From Dyadobacter sp. 676 (lineage in GTDB: Bacteria > Bacteroidota > Bacteroidia > Cytophagales > Spirosomataceae), in NCBI RefSeq assembly GCF_040448675.1, contig NZ_CP159289.1, forward strand, positions 3,187,001 through 3,251,000: 64,000 nucleotides of DNA, written 5' to 3'. A program made the translations under genes and the position numbers. The notes under the pieces are model-generated. The model saw nothing but the letters and a program-made list of their open reading frames with translations. It was not told the DNA's origin and ran no database searches. Below, piece by piece: positions 24,905 to 32,642 of this stretch. Within the stretch, counting starts at the first letter, position 1; each line of letters starts with the position of its first letter.

Positions 24905-25330
24905 ATAAGGCAGCAAAAAATTTGCCAGGGAACGTTATCACTATCGGGTACACTGGCAAATATTATGACGCTCCGTATACAAATCTTACGGTGCGCTGCA
25001 CCTTGTTATCCGTGAAGATACCGACTTTTCTACAAATCTTACGGCGCTCTGCGCCTTTGCGTGTCGATGTTTTGGACGATGCCGGCAATGCGCCAACCGC
25101 CGAATAATCCGTATTGGGAAGGGTTCAGAGCACCCCAATATTTGTAGAAAGAATCAGAATGATAGAAGTTCAAGGTGCAGCGCACCGTAAGATTTTGGGT
25201 GCCTGACGTATGGTGTTTTTTGAACTGCGATAGCAAAGCACCGACCGCCGAACAAGTCACATTGCGAAAGGTGCAGAGCACCAAATGTGGCAGGCTTCTA
25301 GTGATCAACCGATTTGCTTCACATTATCAA
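24905..25330. repeat. mosaic of short inverted and direct repeats built on GGTGCAGMGCACC
   Basis: A perfect 25-bp inverted repeat joins 24981-25005 to 25171-25195; its core is GGTGCGCTGCACC/GGTGCAGCGCACC. A second word, TACAAATCTTACGG, occurs at 24978 and 25031. A 45-base direct repeat, 25090-25134 and 25238-25282, matches at 35 of 45 positions and ends CAGAGCACC. TTTGTAGAAAG at 25141 mirrors TTTTCTACAAA at 25026. No gene is visible in this 530-base gap. It looks like several copies of a dispersed Bacteroidota intergenic repeat nested in opposite orientations. Confidence 0.85.
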
Positions 25331-25384
25331 CCGGTTTCAAACACACAGCTAATTTTAATTAATGGATAATAGAAACAAATAATA

Positions 25385-25392
25385 TAACTTTG
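25385..25392 (+). promoter_or_regulatory. putative -7 promoter element for the ECF sigma gene
   Basis: TAACTTTG matches TAnnTTTG exactly, 42 bases before the sigma start. The -33 region is AT-rich without a clear TTTG. Confidence 0.5.
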
Positions 25393-25434
25393 CCATAATC
25401 CTGTTTCCTGAACCTTAATCAAATCCAAGCTGTA

Positions 25435-26007
25435 ATGGTGGATAACGACAAAGCCGGCCACCTGCTCCTCGCATTGCAAAATGGGGATGCGGAAGCGTTT
25501 ACGGCGATTTACAAAGCCTACTGGTACGACATGTTCCTCGTGGCGTACCGTAAGCTGCGAAACAAGGAAGCGGCGGAGGAAATTGTGCAGGACATTTTCC
25601 TGCGGCTGTGGCGGGAACGCGATACACTGTACATCGGGAACCTGAACTACTACCTTTTCGCGGCCGTGCGCTACGAGGTCATCGATCACATCCGTACCAG
25701 AGGCCGTACCTTCGAGTACCTCGATCATGAAGCATTCCCCGGCATTCAGGATTTAAACACCGAAAACCAGCTGGCGCTCGACGAGTTGCTGCGGGTGATT
25801 GATGAATGCCTGCATATTCTGCCCGAAAAAACAAGTGAAATTTTCAGGCTCCACAAACTGGAATACTGGTCGATCTCCCGCATAGCCGCCCGTTTCGGGC
25901 TGTCGGAAAAGGCGGTTGAATACCATCTCACCAAATCCGTACGCGCAATGCGGACGCACCTGAAAGAAGTAATGGTACTCCTGCTCGCCACCTGGGGACT
26001 ATTCTGA
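25435..26007 (+). CDS. ECF sigma factor, FecI-like
   Basis: A 190-residue extracytoplasmic-function sigma-70. Region 2 is FTAIYKAYWYDMFLVAYRKL followed by EIVQDIFLRLWRERD. Region 4 is LPEKTSEIFRLHKLEYWSIS, then IAARFGLSEKAVEYHLTKSV. In the phylum such sigmas are held by FecR-type anti-sigmas and released when a SusC-type transporter with an STN domain binds its ligand. The anti-sigma, SusC and SusD genes follow directly, so it most likely drives this locus. Confidence 0.93.
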   Translation: MVDNDKAGHLLLALQNGDAEAFTAIYKAYWYDMFLVAYRKLRNKEAAEEIVQDIFLRLWRERDTLYIGNLNYYLFAAVRYEVIDHIRTRGRTFEYLDHEAFPGIQDLNTENQLALDELLRVIDECLHILPEKTSEIFRLHKLEYWSISRIAARFGLSEKAVEYHLTKSVRAMRTHLKEVMVLLLATWGLF

Positions 26008-26210
26008 CTTCCCCTTTTCTCGTCTGAAAAGTCCCTCCTCCATCCTCCCTTTCCTCCTTTATCCCTTTGCCCCTCATTATCTTTTCAAAGAACTTTTCTC
26101 TTGAAAAGGTTTTCAAATTGAACAATTCAAATATTTTCTAAATCTATTTAGGGAATGGTGCCATTTCTCCGGCTTATTATAAAAGGCCTGATTTTATCCG
26201 TTTCACATCA
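26008..26210. other. pyrimidine-rich sigma-to-FecR gap with a small stem-loop
   Basis: The first about 70 bases after the sigma stop are almost all C and T on the + strand. A stem CTTTTCAA (26081-26088) with TTGAAAAG (26101-26108) follows. No ORF or exact promoter element is visible. It may attenuate or separate transcription of the anti-sigma gene. Confidence 0.35.
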
Positions 26211-27263
26211 ATGAACAAAAAAGAATGGCAGGCCCTGCTCCTGAAATACCGGGAAGGGAACTGCACGAAAGAGGAAATATTGAAAGTCCATTTATGGTAT
26301 GAAAACCTTCATGCCGACGAACTGGCGGTGCTCGATGAGCGGGAAAAGCGTGAAATGGAGGAGCGAATGCTGGGCAAGCTCGCAGCGGAAACGTCCGGAA
26401 TGGGGCTTGCCGAGCCGGTTATCGTGCGGACATGGTGGCGCCGTGCAGTAGTGTACTTGTCCGCGGCTGCGGCCCTACTCGTGGTAATCAGTTTTTGGAC
26501 GCTATTCGGCAACCGGAGGGCGACACAGCACGTGGCGCGGGAAAAAGTGTTCGTTCAGGCACCGAACAGCCGGCTGATTACGGAGAAAAACAACACCGAC
26601 GTACCGAAACGGTTGACGCTGAGCGATCGGAGTACGGTGACCCTGGAACCGGGGGCCAGCATTGTTTTTCCGGCGACATTCTCCGGCGACAAGCGCACGG
26701 TACAACTTTCGGGAAATGCATTTTTTGAGATAACCCGTAATCCCGACCAGCCTTTCCTTGTGTACAGCGGCAAAATCATCACCCGGGTGCTTGGAACCAG
26801 TTTCAGGATCAAAACCAATGCGAAAGATAAGGCGCTGGAGGTGGAGGTTGTAACCGGTAAGGTTTCCGTATTTGAAAACCGTGAGGCATTCAGTGAAATA
26901 GATCCGGTTGATAATCAGGATAATGGCGTGGTGCTGACGCCAAATCAGCGGGTCACCTATTTCCCCGAAAGCCGGCATTTGATGACCGGACTGGTACCCG
27001 AACCGGTAAAAGCGACAGAAGCTGCGAAAGAAGCCCAAATGATTTTCAACGACGAAAAGCTGGAAGGAATCGTGGAGACATTGCAGGAGGCTTACGGCAT
27101 CGAGATCGTGTTCGCGAACGACCGTCTGGCACATTGCACGTTCACGGGCGATCTGACGGATATGCCGCTTTATGATAAGCTGGCGCTTGTTTGCAAATCC
27201 AACGGGGCCGATTACGAAGTGAAAGGTACGCGCATCCTGATCAACGGTCGCGGCTGCGACTGA
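26211..27263 (+). CDS. FecR-family anti-sigma factor
   Basis: A 350-residue single-pass inner-membrane regulator. The cytoplasmic N-terminus (residues 1-75) would bind the sigma. The transmembrane helix is at about 79-99. The periplasmic FecR domain has LTLSDRSTVTLEPGASIVFP, QLSGNAFFEITRNPDQPFLV and ITRVLGTSFRI. The C-terminal DUF4974 region (EGIVETLQEAYGIEIVFAND) would contact the STN domain of the transporter. Standard position between sigma and susC. Confidence 0.93.
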   Translation: MNKKEWQALLLKYREGNCTKEEILKVHLWYENLHADELAVLDEREKREMEERMLGKLAAETSGMGLAEPVIVRTWWRRAVVYLSAAAALLVVISFWTLFGNRRATQHVAREKVFVQAPNSRLITEKNNTDVPKRLTLSDRSTVTLEPGASIVFPATFSGDKRTVQLSGNAFFEITRNPDQPFLVYSGKIITRVLGTSFRIKTNAKDKALEVEVVTGKVSVFENREAFSEIDPVDNQDNGVVLTPNQRVTYFPESRHLMTGLVPEPVKATEAAKEAQMIFNDEKLEGIVETLQEAYGIEIVFANDRLAHCTFTGDLTDMPLYDKLALVCKSNGADYEVKGTRILINGRGCD

Positions 27264-27439
27264 GTTTTACCAAACCCTAACCCCTTAACTATGAAGCCAT
27301 AAAACTACCCAACCGACCTGAAACAAAGAAACCGATAGTGTACCACCACTACCGGCTTCGGAAATGCCTGCTTACGAGATCCTGGACAGACGGTAAGCGG
27401 GCGGATGTCCTGTTTTTCACAAATAGAACCTTCAAAAAT

Positions 27440-30400
27440 ATGCAAAAAAGCCAACAGTTAAAATGGTGTGAGTCACTGTGCCTGGTCATGAAAATAACAT
27501 TTGCCCAAATCCTTTTTGCAGTGGTTTTCACAACGCTCACCCACGCCGCGAGCGAGGGACGGGCGCAGGAAGTCATGGAGAGAATGGTGACAATCCACGC
27601 ACAGAACGCCGAATTGAGAAATGTCCTCAAGGATATCGAGGAGCAGGCCGACGTGAAGTTCGCTTACAGCCAGAAAAACATCCGGGCGGAGCGTACAGTG
27701 GATGTGCATATCAACCGCCAGAAACTCTCGGCGGCGTTAAGTACATTGCTTGATCCTCTGCACATCGCCTATGAGCTTACAGCAGGGCGCATTCTGCTTA
27801 CAGCGGAGGTCGGTGCGGTTTCCGCGCCGTTGGAGCCGCAAGACCCTGTGGATCTGCGGACTTCTGTAAATGTCGGGCTGGTTAAAGGAAAAGTAGTGGA
27901 CGAAAACAATGCCGGCCTGCCGGGTGTGAGTGTGATTATCAAAGGCACACAGAAGGGCACGACCACCGACCAGGAAGGCGCGTTCGCAATCGAAGTGGCC
28001 GAGCGGGCCGGTGCGGTGCTGGTTTTCAGTTTTGTTGGATATAAACCACAGGAAGTGGCTTTGGGTAGTCAAACGACATTGAATGTAACAATGCAGCCCG
28101 ACAACCAGTCGCTCGAAGAGGTAGTGGTGGTAGGTTATGGCTCGGTGCGGAAAAGCGACCTCACAGGTTCCGTATCCAGTATCAAGAGCGACGCCATCCG
28201 CGAAATGCCGGTGACGTCGGTGGACCAGGCGATCCAGTCGCGGGCGCCGGGTGTGCAGGTGACGCAAACGTCGGGTGCGCCCGGGGGCGGTATTTCCATT
28301 CGGGTGCGCGGTGCGAACTCGATCAACAGCGGTAGCGAGCCGCTTTACGTGATCGACGGTTTTCCTATTTATCCCGATAACGGCGCATTGGGCACCAGCG
28401 GCAACCGCCAGCCTACCAATGCGATGGCGACGATCAATCCCAATGAAATCGAATCCATTGAAATACTCAAAGACGCCTCCGCAACCTCCATTTACGGTTC
28501 ACGGGGTGCCAATGGTGTGATTTTGATTACTACCAAGCGGGGAAAAGAAGGCCAGAGCCGTGTCGATTACGATGGCTCTTATTCCTTTCAGACCATCGCA
28601 CGCGAAGTGGATGTGCTGAATGGCGCTGACTATGCTCGTTACATTAATATGCTGGAACGCAGTCAGGGCGGTAACCCGCGCTATACCGATGCACAAATCG
28701 CGCAAATCGGAGCCGGTACCAACTGGTGGGACGTTATTTCGCGTACAGGCGCACTTTCCAATCATCAGCTTTCGTTCACGGGCGGTACCAAGGGAATGCG
28801 GTATGCATTTGTAGGAAATTATCTGGATAACAAAGGCATTATCAAAAATACCGATTTCAACCGCTACGGTTTCCGGATGAACCTGGACAACGACTTCCTC
28901 AAAGGAAAAGCGACCTTAACCAATAGCTGGTCGTTCAACCGGTCGGGCAGCAGCAATGTGCCTACCGACCGCGGCGGACCGGGCGGTATTGTAATTACCG
29001 CGTTGGGCCTCGATCCTACCGGGCCGGTTTACGATCAGAACGGCGGTTACCAGTATGCGAGCTACGACCAGCGTTTTATGACCAACCCATTGGCGGAGGC
29101 CGTGGAGGGTTATGACAGGGACTATACCAACCGCCTTTTCGGTACTTCGGCACTAAGCGTCAATATTCTGGATGGCCTGAAATTCCGTACGAGCCTTGGC
29201 CTCGACATCGTGAATGCCCGTCGGACCACATTTTATAACAACTTCACTTACCTCGGCCGCCAGAATGGCCGTGAGTTGCAGAAGGCCAACCGGAACTCTA
29301 ACAACATCCTGAATGAGAACATTTTAACCTATAATAAAGAGATTGCTAAAGGGCATTACCTGGACGTGACGCTCGGCTACACTTATCAAAAGGAGATCAA
29401 TTATTTCGAATCCAATGCTACCCGCGGGCTGCCCTCGGACGATATCGACGCTGTGAATATGCAGAACGGCAGCCGGCCGCTGGTACCCACTTCCGGGCGC
29501 GTGGAATGGGAACTGATGTCGGTGCTCGGGCGGATCAACTACAATTTAAAAGACCGCTATTTGCTCACCGTAACGCTTCGCCGCGATGGCTCTTCGAAAT
29601 TCGGACCGAATAATAAATGGGCGACATTCCCGTCGGCGGCGGTCGGCTGGCGCATTGTGAACGAGGATTTTTTCAAAAATTCGGGCCTGGGCAATGCATT
29701 CGATGATTTCAAAATCCGCGCAAGCTATGGGCTTACCGGTAATTCGCAAATCCCGGTCTACCGTTCGGTGGCTGGTTTGATATCCTACAATTATGTTTTC
29801 GGTGCGGTACCGACGCTCGTTTCGGGCTACGGCCCCAACCGGATCCCGAACTCTGACTTGAAATGGGAAAGCACCTCGATGCTCAATGTGGGCCTGGACT
29901 TCGCGTTACTGAATAACCGTCTCAGCCTGACGATCGACGCATTCAAAAACAAAACGACCGATTTGCTCCTCGACGTTTCCATTCCGCAAAGCACGGGTTT
30001 CAGCACGATTATGCTCAACTCCGGCTCCCTCAGCAACAAGGGGCTCGAATTCTCCGCGAATTATAAGCTGATCAGTAACAATGCGTTGACCTGGGATGTG
30101 GGCGGTAACGTGTCGATCCTGCGCAATAAGATCCTTGACCTCGGCAAAAGCACGCCTTTCTTTTCCGGCACTCCCAGCGGTCACCTCGGCGTGCTGGGCA
30201 GCTGGGTAGAGGGCGGCAATCCGATCGGCGTTTGGAGCGGATACAACTACATTGGGTTGTTCCAGTCCGACGAGGAAGGAAAAAGCTATTCCGCCAAAGC
30301 CGGTTATCCCAAATATGAGGACGTGAACGGCGACGGCAAATACACCACCGACGACTTCAAGATCATCGGCGATCCCAACCCGAAACTGACATGGGGCTTC

Positions 30401-30874
30401 AATACCAACCTGAAATACAAAGGCTTCGACCTCGCGGTATTCTTCCGGGGTGTGCACGGCAACAAGATCCGCAACCTGCAACAGTCCGAAATGGCTGACG
30501 GCGTACAGAAAATCAATCAGATAGCCAATATCCTGACCGACTCCTGGACGCCGGAAAATCCGAATGCTTCCCGTCCGGTAATCGATGGCCGCCGCGACTT
30601 CATTTCCTTCCGCCGGTCGTCATTCTTCATCCAGGACGGCTCGTTCGTGCGTTTGCAGAATCTTGCGCTCGGGTATACGCTCCCGATCAAGAGCGCCTAC
30701 ATACGCAATGCGCGCGTTTACGTGAGCGGGCAGAATCTCTTTTTGATCACCAAATACAAAGGTTTCGATCCCGAAGTGAACAACCAGGGCCAGAACAACC
30801 TCAACCGCGGCGACGACTACGACGCCTACCCGCGGGCCCGCATGTTCACATTGGGCGTGAATCTTGGTATTTAA
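27440..30874 (+). CDS. SusC/RagA-type TonB-dependent transporter with STN signalling domain
   Basis: An outer-membrane importer of about 1144 residues. After the signal sequence it has an STN domain (MVTIHAQNAELRNVLKDIEE, then VKFAYSQ), a carboxypeptidase-like domain (VKGKVVDENNAGLPGVSVII), a TonB box region (EEVVVVGYGSVRKSDLTGSV), the plug and a 22-strand barrel typical of the SusC family. The STN domain marks it as a transducer to FecR. ATG 27440 is chosen over the upstream GTG because a compact signal peptide then follows. Substrate unknown; the locus has no glycoside hydrolase to define it. Confidence 0.93.
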   Translation: MQKSQQLKWCESLCLVMKITFAQILFAVVFTTLTHAASEGRAQEVMERMVTIHAQNAELRNVLKDIEEQADVKFAYSQKNIRAERTVDVHINRQKLSAALSTLLDPLHIAYELTAGRILLTAEVGAVSAPLEPQDPVDLRTSVNVGLVKGKVVDENNAGLPGVSVIIKGTQKGTTTDQEGAFAIEVAERAGAVLVFSFVGYKPQEVALGSQTTLNVTMQPDNQSLEEVVVVGYGSVRKSDLTGSVSSIKSDAIREMPVTSVDQAIQSRAPGVQVTQTSGAPGGGISIRVRGANSINSGSEPLYVIDGFPIYPDNGALGTSGNRQPTNAMATINPNEIESIEILKDASATSIYGSRGANGVILITTKRGKEGQSRVDYDGSYSFQTIAREVDVLNGADYARYINMLERSQGGNPRYTDAQIAQIGAGTNWWDVISRTGALSNHQLSFTGGTKGMRYAFVGNYLDNKGIIKNTDFNRYGFRMNLDNDFLKGKATLTNSWSFNRSGSSNVPTDRGGPGGIVITALGLDPTGPVYDQNGGYQYASYDQRFMTNPLAEAVEGYDRDYTNRLFGTSALSVNILDGLKFRTSLGLDIVNARRTTFYNNFTYLGRQNGRELQKANRNSNNILNENILTYNKEIAKGHYLDVTLGYTYQKEINYFESNATRGLPSDDIDAVNMQNGSRPLVPTSGRVEWELMSVLGRINYNLKDRYLLTVTLRRDGSSKFGPNNKWATFPSAAVGWRIVNEDFFKNSGLGNAFDDFKIRASYGLTGNSQIPVYRSVAGLISYNYVFGAVPTLVSGYGPNRIPNSDLKWESTSMLNVGLDFALLNNRLSLTIDAFKNKTTDLLLDVSIPQSTGFSTIMLNSGSLSNKGLEFSANYKLISNNALTWDVGGNVSILRNKILDLGKSTPFFSGTPSGHLGVLGSWVEGGNPIGVWSGYNYIGLFQSDEEGKSYSAKAGYPKYEDVNGDGKYTTDDFKIIGDPNPKLTWGFNTNLKYKGFDLAVFFRGVHGNKIRNLQQSEMADGVQKINQIANILTDSWTPENPNASRPVIDGRRDFISFRRSSFFIQDGSFVRLQNLALGYTLPIKSAYIRNARVYVSGQNLFLITKYKGFDPEVNNQGQNNLNRGDDYDAYPRARMFTLGVNLGI

Positions 30875-30901
30875 TATTCCAAAAATTGAAATCAGCTTGT
30901 T

Positions 30902-32470
30902 ATGAAAAAGCCATTTTTATATAAAATCAGATTGACAGGACTTTCGGCAGTGCTGCTGGCCGTTGCGGGTTGTTCGGATTTGAAGGAGAAACCCGATTTT
31001 ATCAATCCGGAAACGTTCTATAAATCGGCCACCGAGCTGGCCCTGGGCGTCAATGCGGTTTACGATGATCTCAATTCGCAATACTCAGGCTACTTCTACG
31101 ACCGTTATGTATTTGAATGTCTAATAGGTTACCAGGTAGGATGGGAGAAAGGGCCGCTGCAATACAACCTGGGCAATGTGAACCCGGCCGACGAGTATAT
31201 CGAGGCCTATTGGGGAATTTGCTACCGCTCGATCAACCGGGCGAATGCGATCATCGAAACTGCCGAAGCTATGAAGGATCCAACGAACGACGCTCTGGTC
31301 AAACGCATCAAAGGCGAAGCGCTGTTTTTGCGGGCGTTTTACTATTACAGCCTGCTGAGCTATTTCGATAACGTACCGCTGACAACCAAATCGACCCAAA
31401 ACATTTCGGAACTGCCATCGAACAGCGGCGGAAAAGCGGCCGTAATCGAGCAGATTTATGCCGATTCCAAAGCCGCCGCGGAGCTTTTGCCTGCCAGCTA
31501 CACAGGCGCCGACCTTGGCCGTGCTACCAAATGGGCAGCCAAGTCGATCCTTATGAAAACCCAGTTGTGGGACGAAAAATGGGCCGAAGCAAAGGCTACG
31601 GCCGAAGACATTATCAATAACAGCGGCCTTACATTGTTCGCGGATTTCTCTCATAATTTTGATCTGAGCCATGAAAACCAGGGAGAAAGGATTTTTGAGG
31701 CCCAGGTATCGGCCTCGGCCAACCCGAACGAGTTCAACGTGCATTCGATGCATTTCAATCCGGAAGATTTTCCCAGCGAACTAGGCGGATCGGGCTGGAG
31801 CTGGCTGAGCGCCACGCAGGAATTCCGGGCGAATTATGACCCGAAAGACAAGCGTATTCCGGGAACATTCATCGAAAGTTACCCTACGGGCCGTTTTGGC
31901 AAGATCAATGGCACCTACCCGATCGTGCACTGGAGCGAGAAGGCCGACTATAACCTGTCGCGCTTCGGCGGTGTCGTGAAATCGGATGCCAACCCGAACG
32001 ACCCGGCGCAGATGATTTTCGGGAAGGCCTGGGCCGCAAAGATCGTCGAGCTCGACAAAAGCAATGCAGCTACGGAGAAAAACACGATTTACATCCGCCT
32101 GGCCGACATTCTGCTGGGGCATTCGGAAGCCTGCAACGAAAGCGGACAGGGCGATGCGTTTGCGTCGATCAACAAGGTACGAGCCCGCGCGGGACTTGCG
32201 CCCTTGAAGGGCCTCAGCCAGTCCGCTTTGCGCGACGCGATTATCCACGAGCGCATGCAGGAGTTTGTTTTCGAGCAAGTTATGTATCCGGAATTACGCC
32301 GGAAAAGCAAGCCGGGCGGGCCGGTGGATTACCTCGGAAAGGAGATCAAACACTTTGCCGAGAAATACAACCTCGACCGCGCGCCCAAAGAACGGGATTA
32401 TGTGCTGCCGTTGCCTCAGAAAGAGTTGCAGGGTAATCCGAATGTGAAACAAAACGCTATTTGGGAATAG
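30902..32470 (+). CDS. SusD/RagB-family surface lipoprotein
   Basis: A 522-residue lipoprotein with lipobox AVAGC (Cys24), starting 27 bases after susC. SusD fold features are YKSATELALGVNAVYDDLN, the helical repeat RSINRANAIIETAEAMK with EALFLRAFYYYSLLSYFDNVP, and the C-terminal IRLADILLGHSEACNE, ending in the family closing motif LPLPQKELQGNPNVKQN. It caps SusC and captures substrate at the cell surface. Confidence 0.93.
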   Translation: MKKPFLYKIRLTGLSAVLLAVAGCSDLKEKPDFINPETFYKSATELALGVNAVYDDLNSQYSGYFYDRYVFECLIGYQVGWEKGPLQYNLGNVNPADEYIEAYWGICYRSINRANAIIETAEAMKDPTNDALVKRIKGEALFLRAFYYYSLLSYFDNVPLTTKSTQNISELPSNSGGKAAVIEQIYADSKAAAELLPASYTGADLGRATKWAAKSILMKTQLWDEKWAEAKATAEDIINNSGLTLFADFSHNFDLSHENQGERIFEAQVSASANPNEFNVHSMHFNPEDFPSELGGSGWSWLSATQEFRANYDPKDKRIPGTFIESYPTGRFGKINGTYPIVHWSEKADYNLSRFGGVVKSDANPNDPAQMIFGKAWAAKIVELDKSNAATEKNTIYIRLADILLGHSEACNESGQGDAFASINKVRARAGLAPLKGLSQSALRDAIIHERMQEFVFEQVMYPELRRKSKPGGPVDYLGKEIKHFAEKYNLDRAPKERDYVLPLPQKELQGNPNVKQNAIWE

Positions 32471-32642
32471 CAGGCTGCACCTTCGTCACTGACGGTATGT
32501 TATCGGGTAATTTTGGTTAAATTCAGTCTTTTAGCCAGGTATGAAACACGATAAATGAACTACGCTGCTGGATAACTAAGCGGAAGTGACGGAGGGGCAA
32601 ATCCTATATTGAAGTTTTGGTATAAATATTTAAAACAAAACA

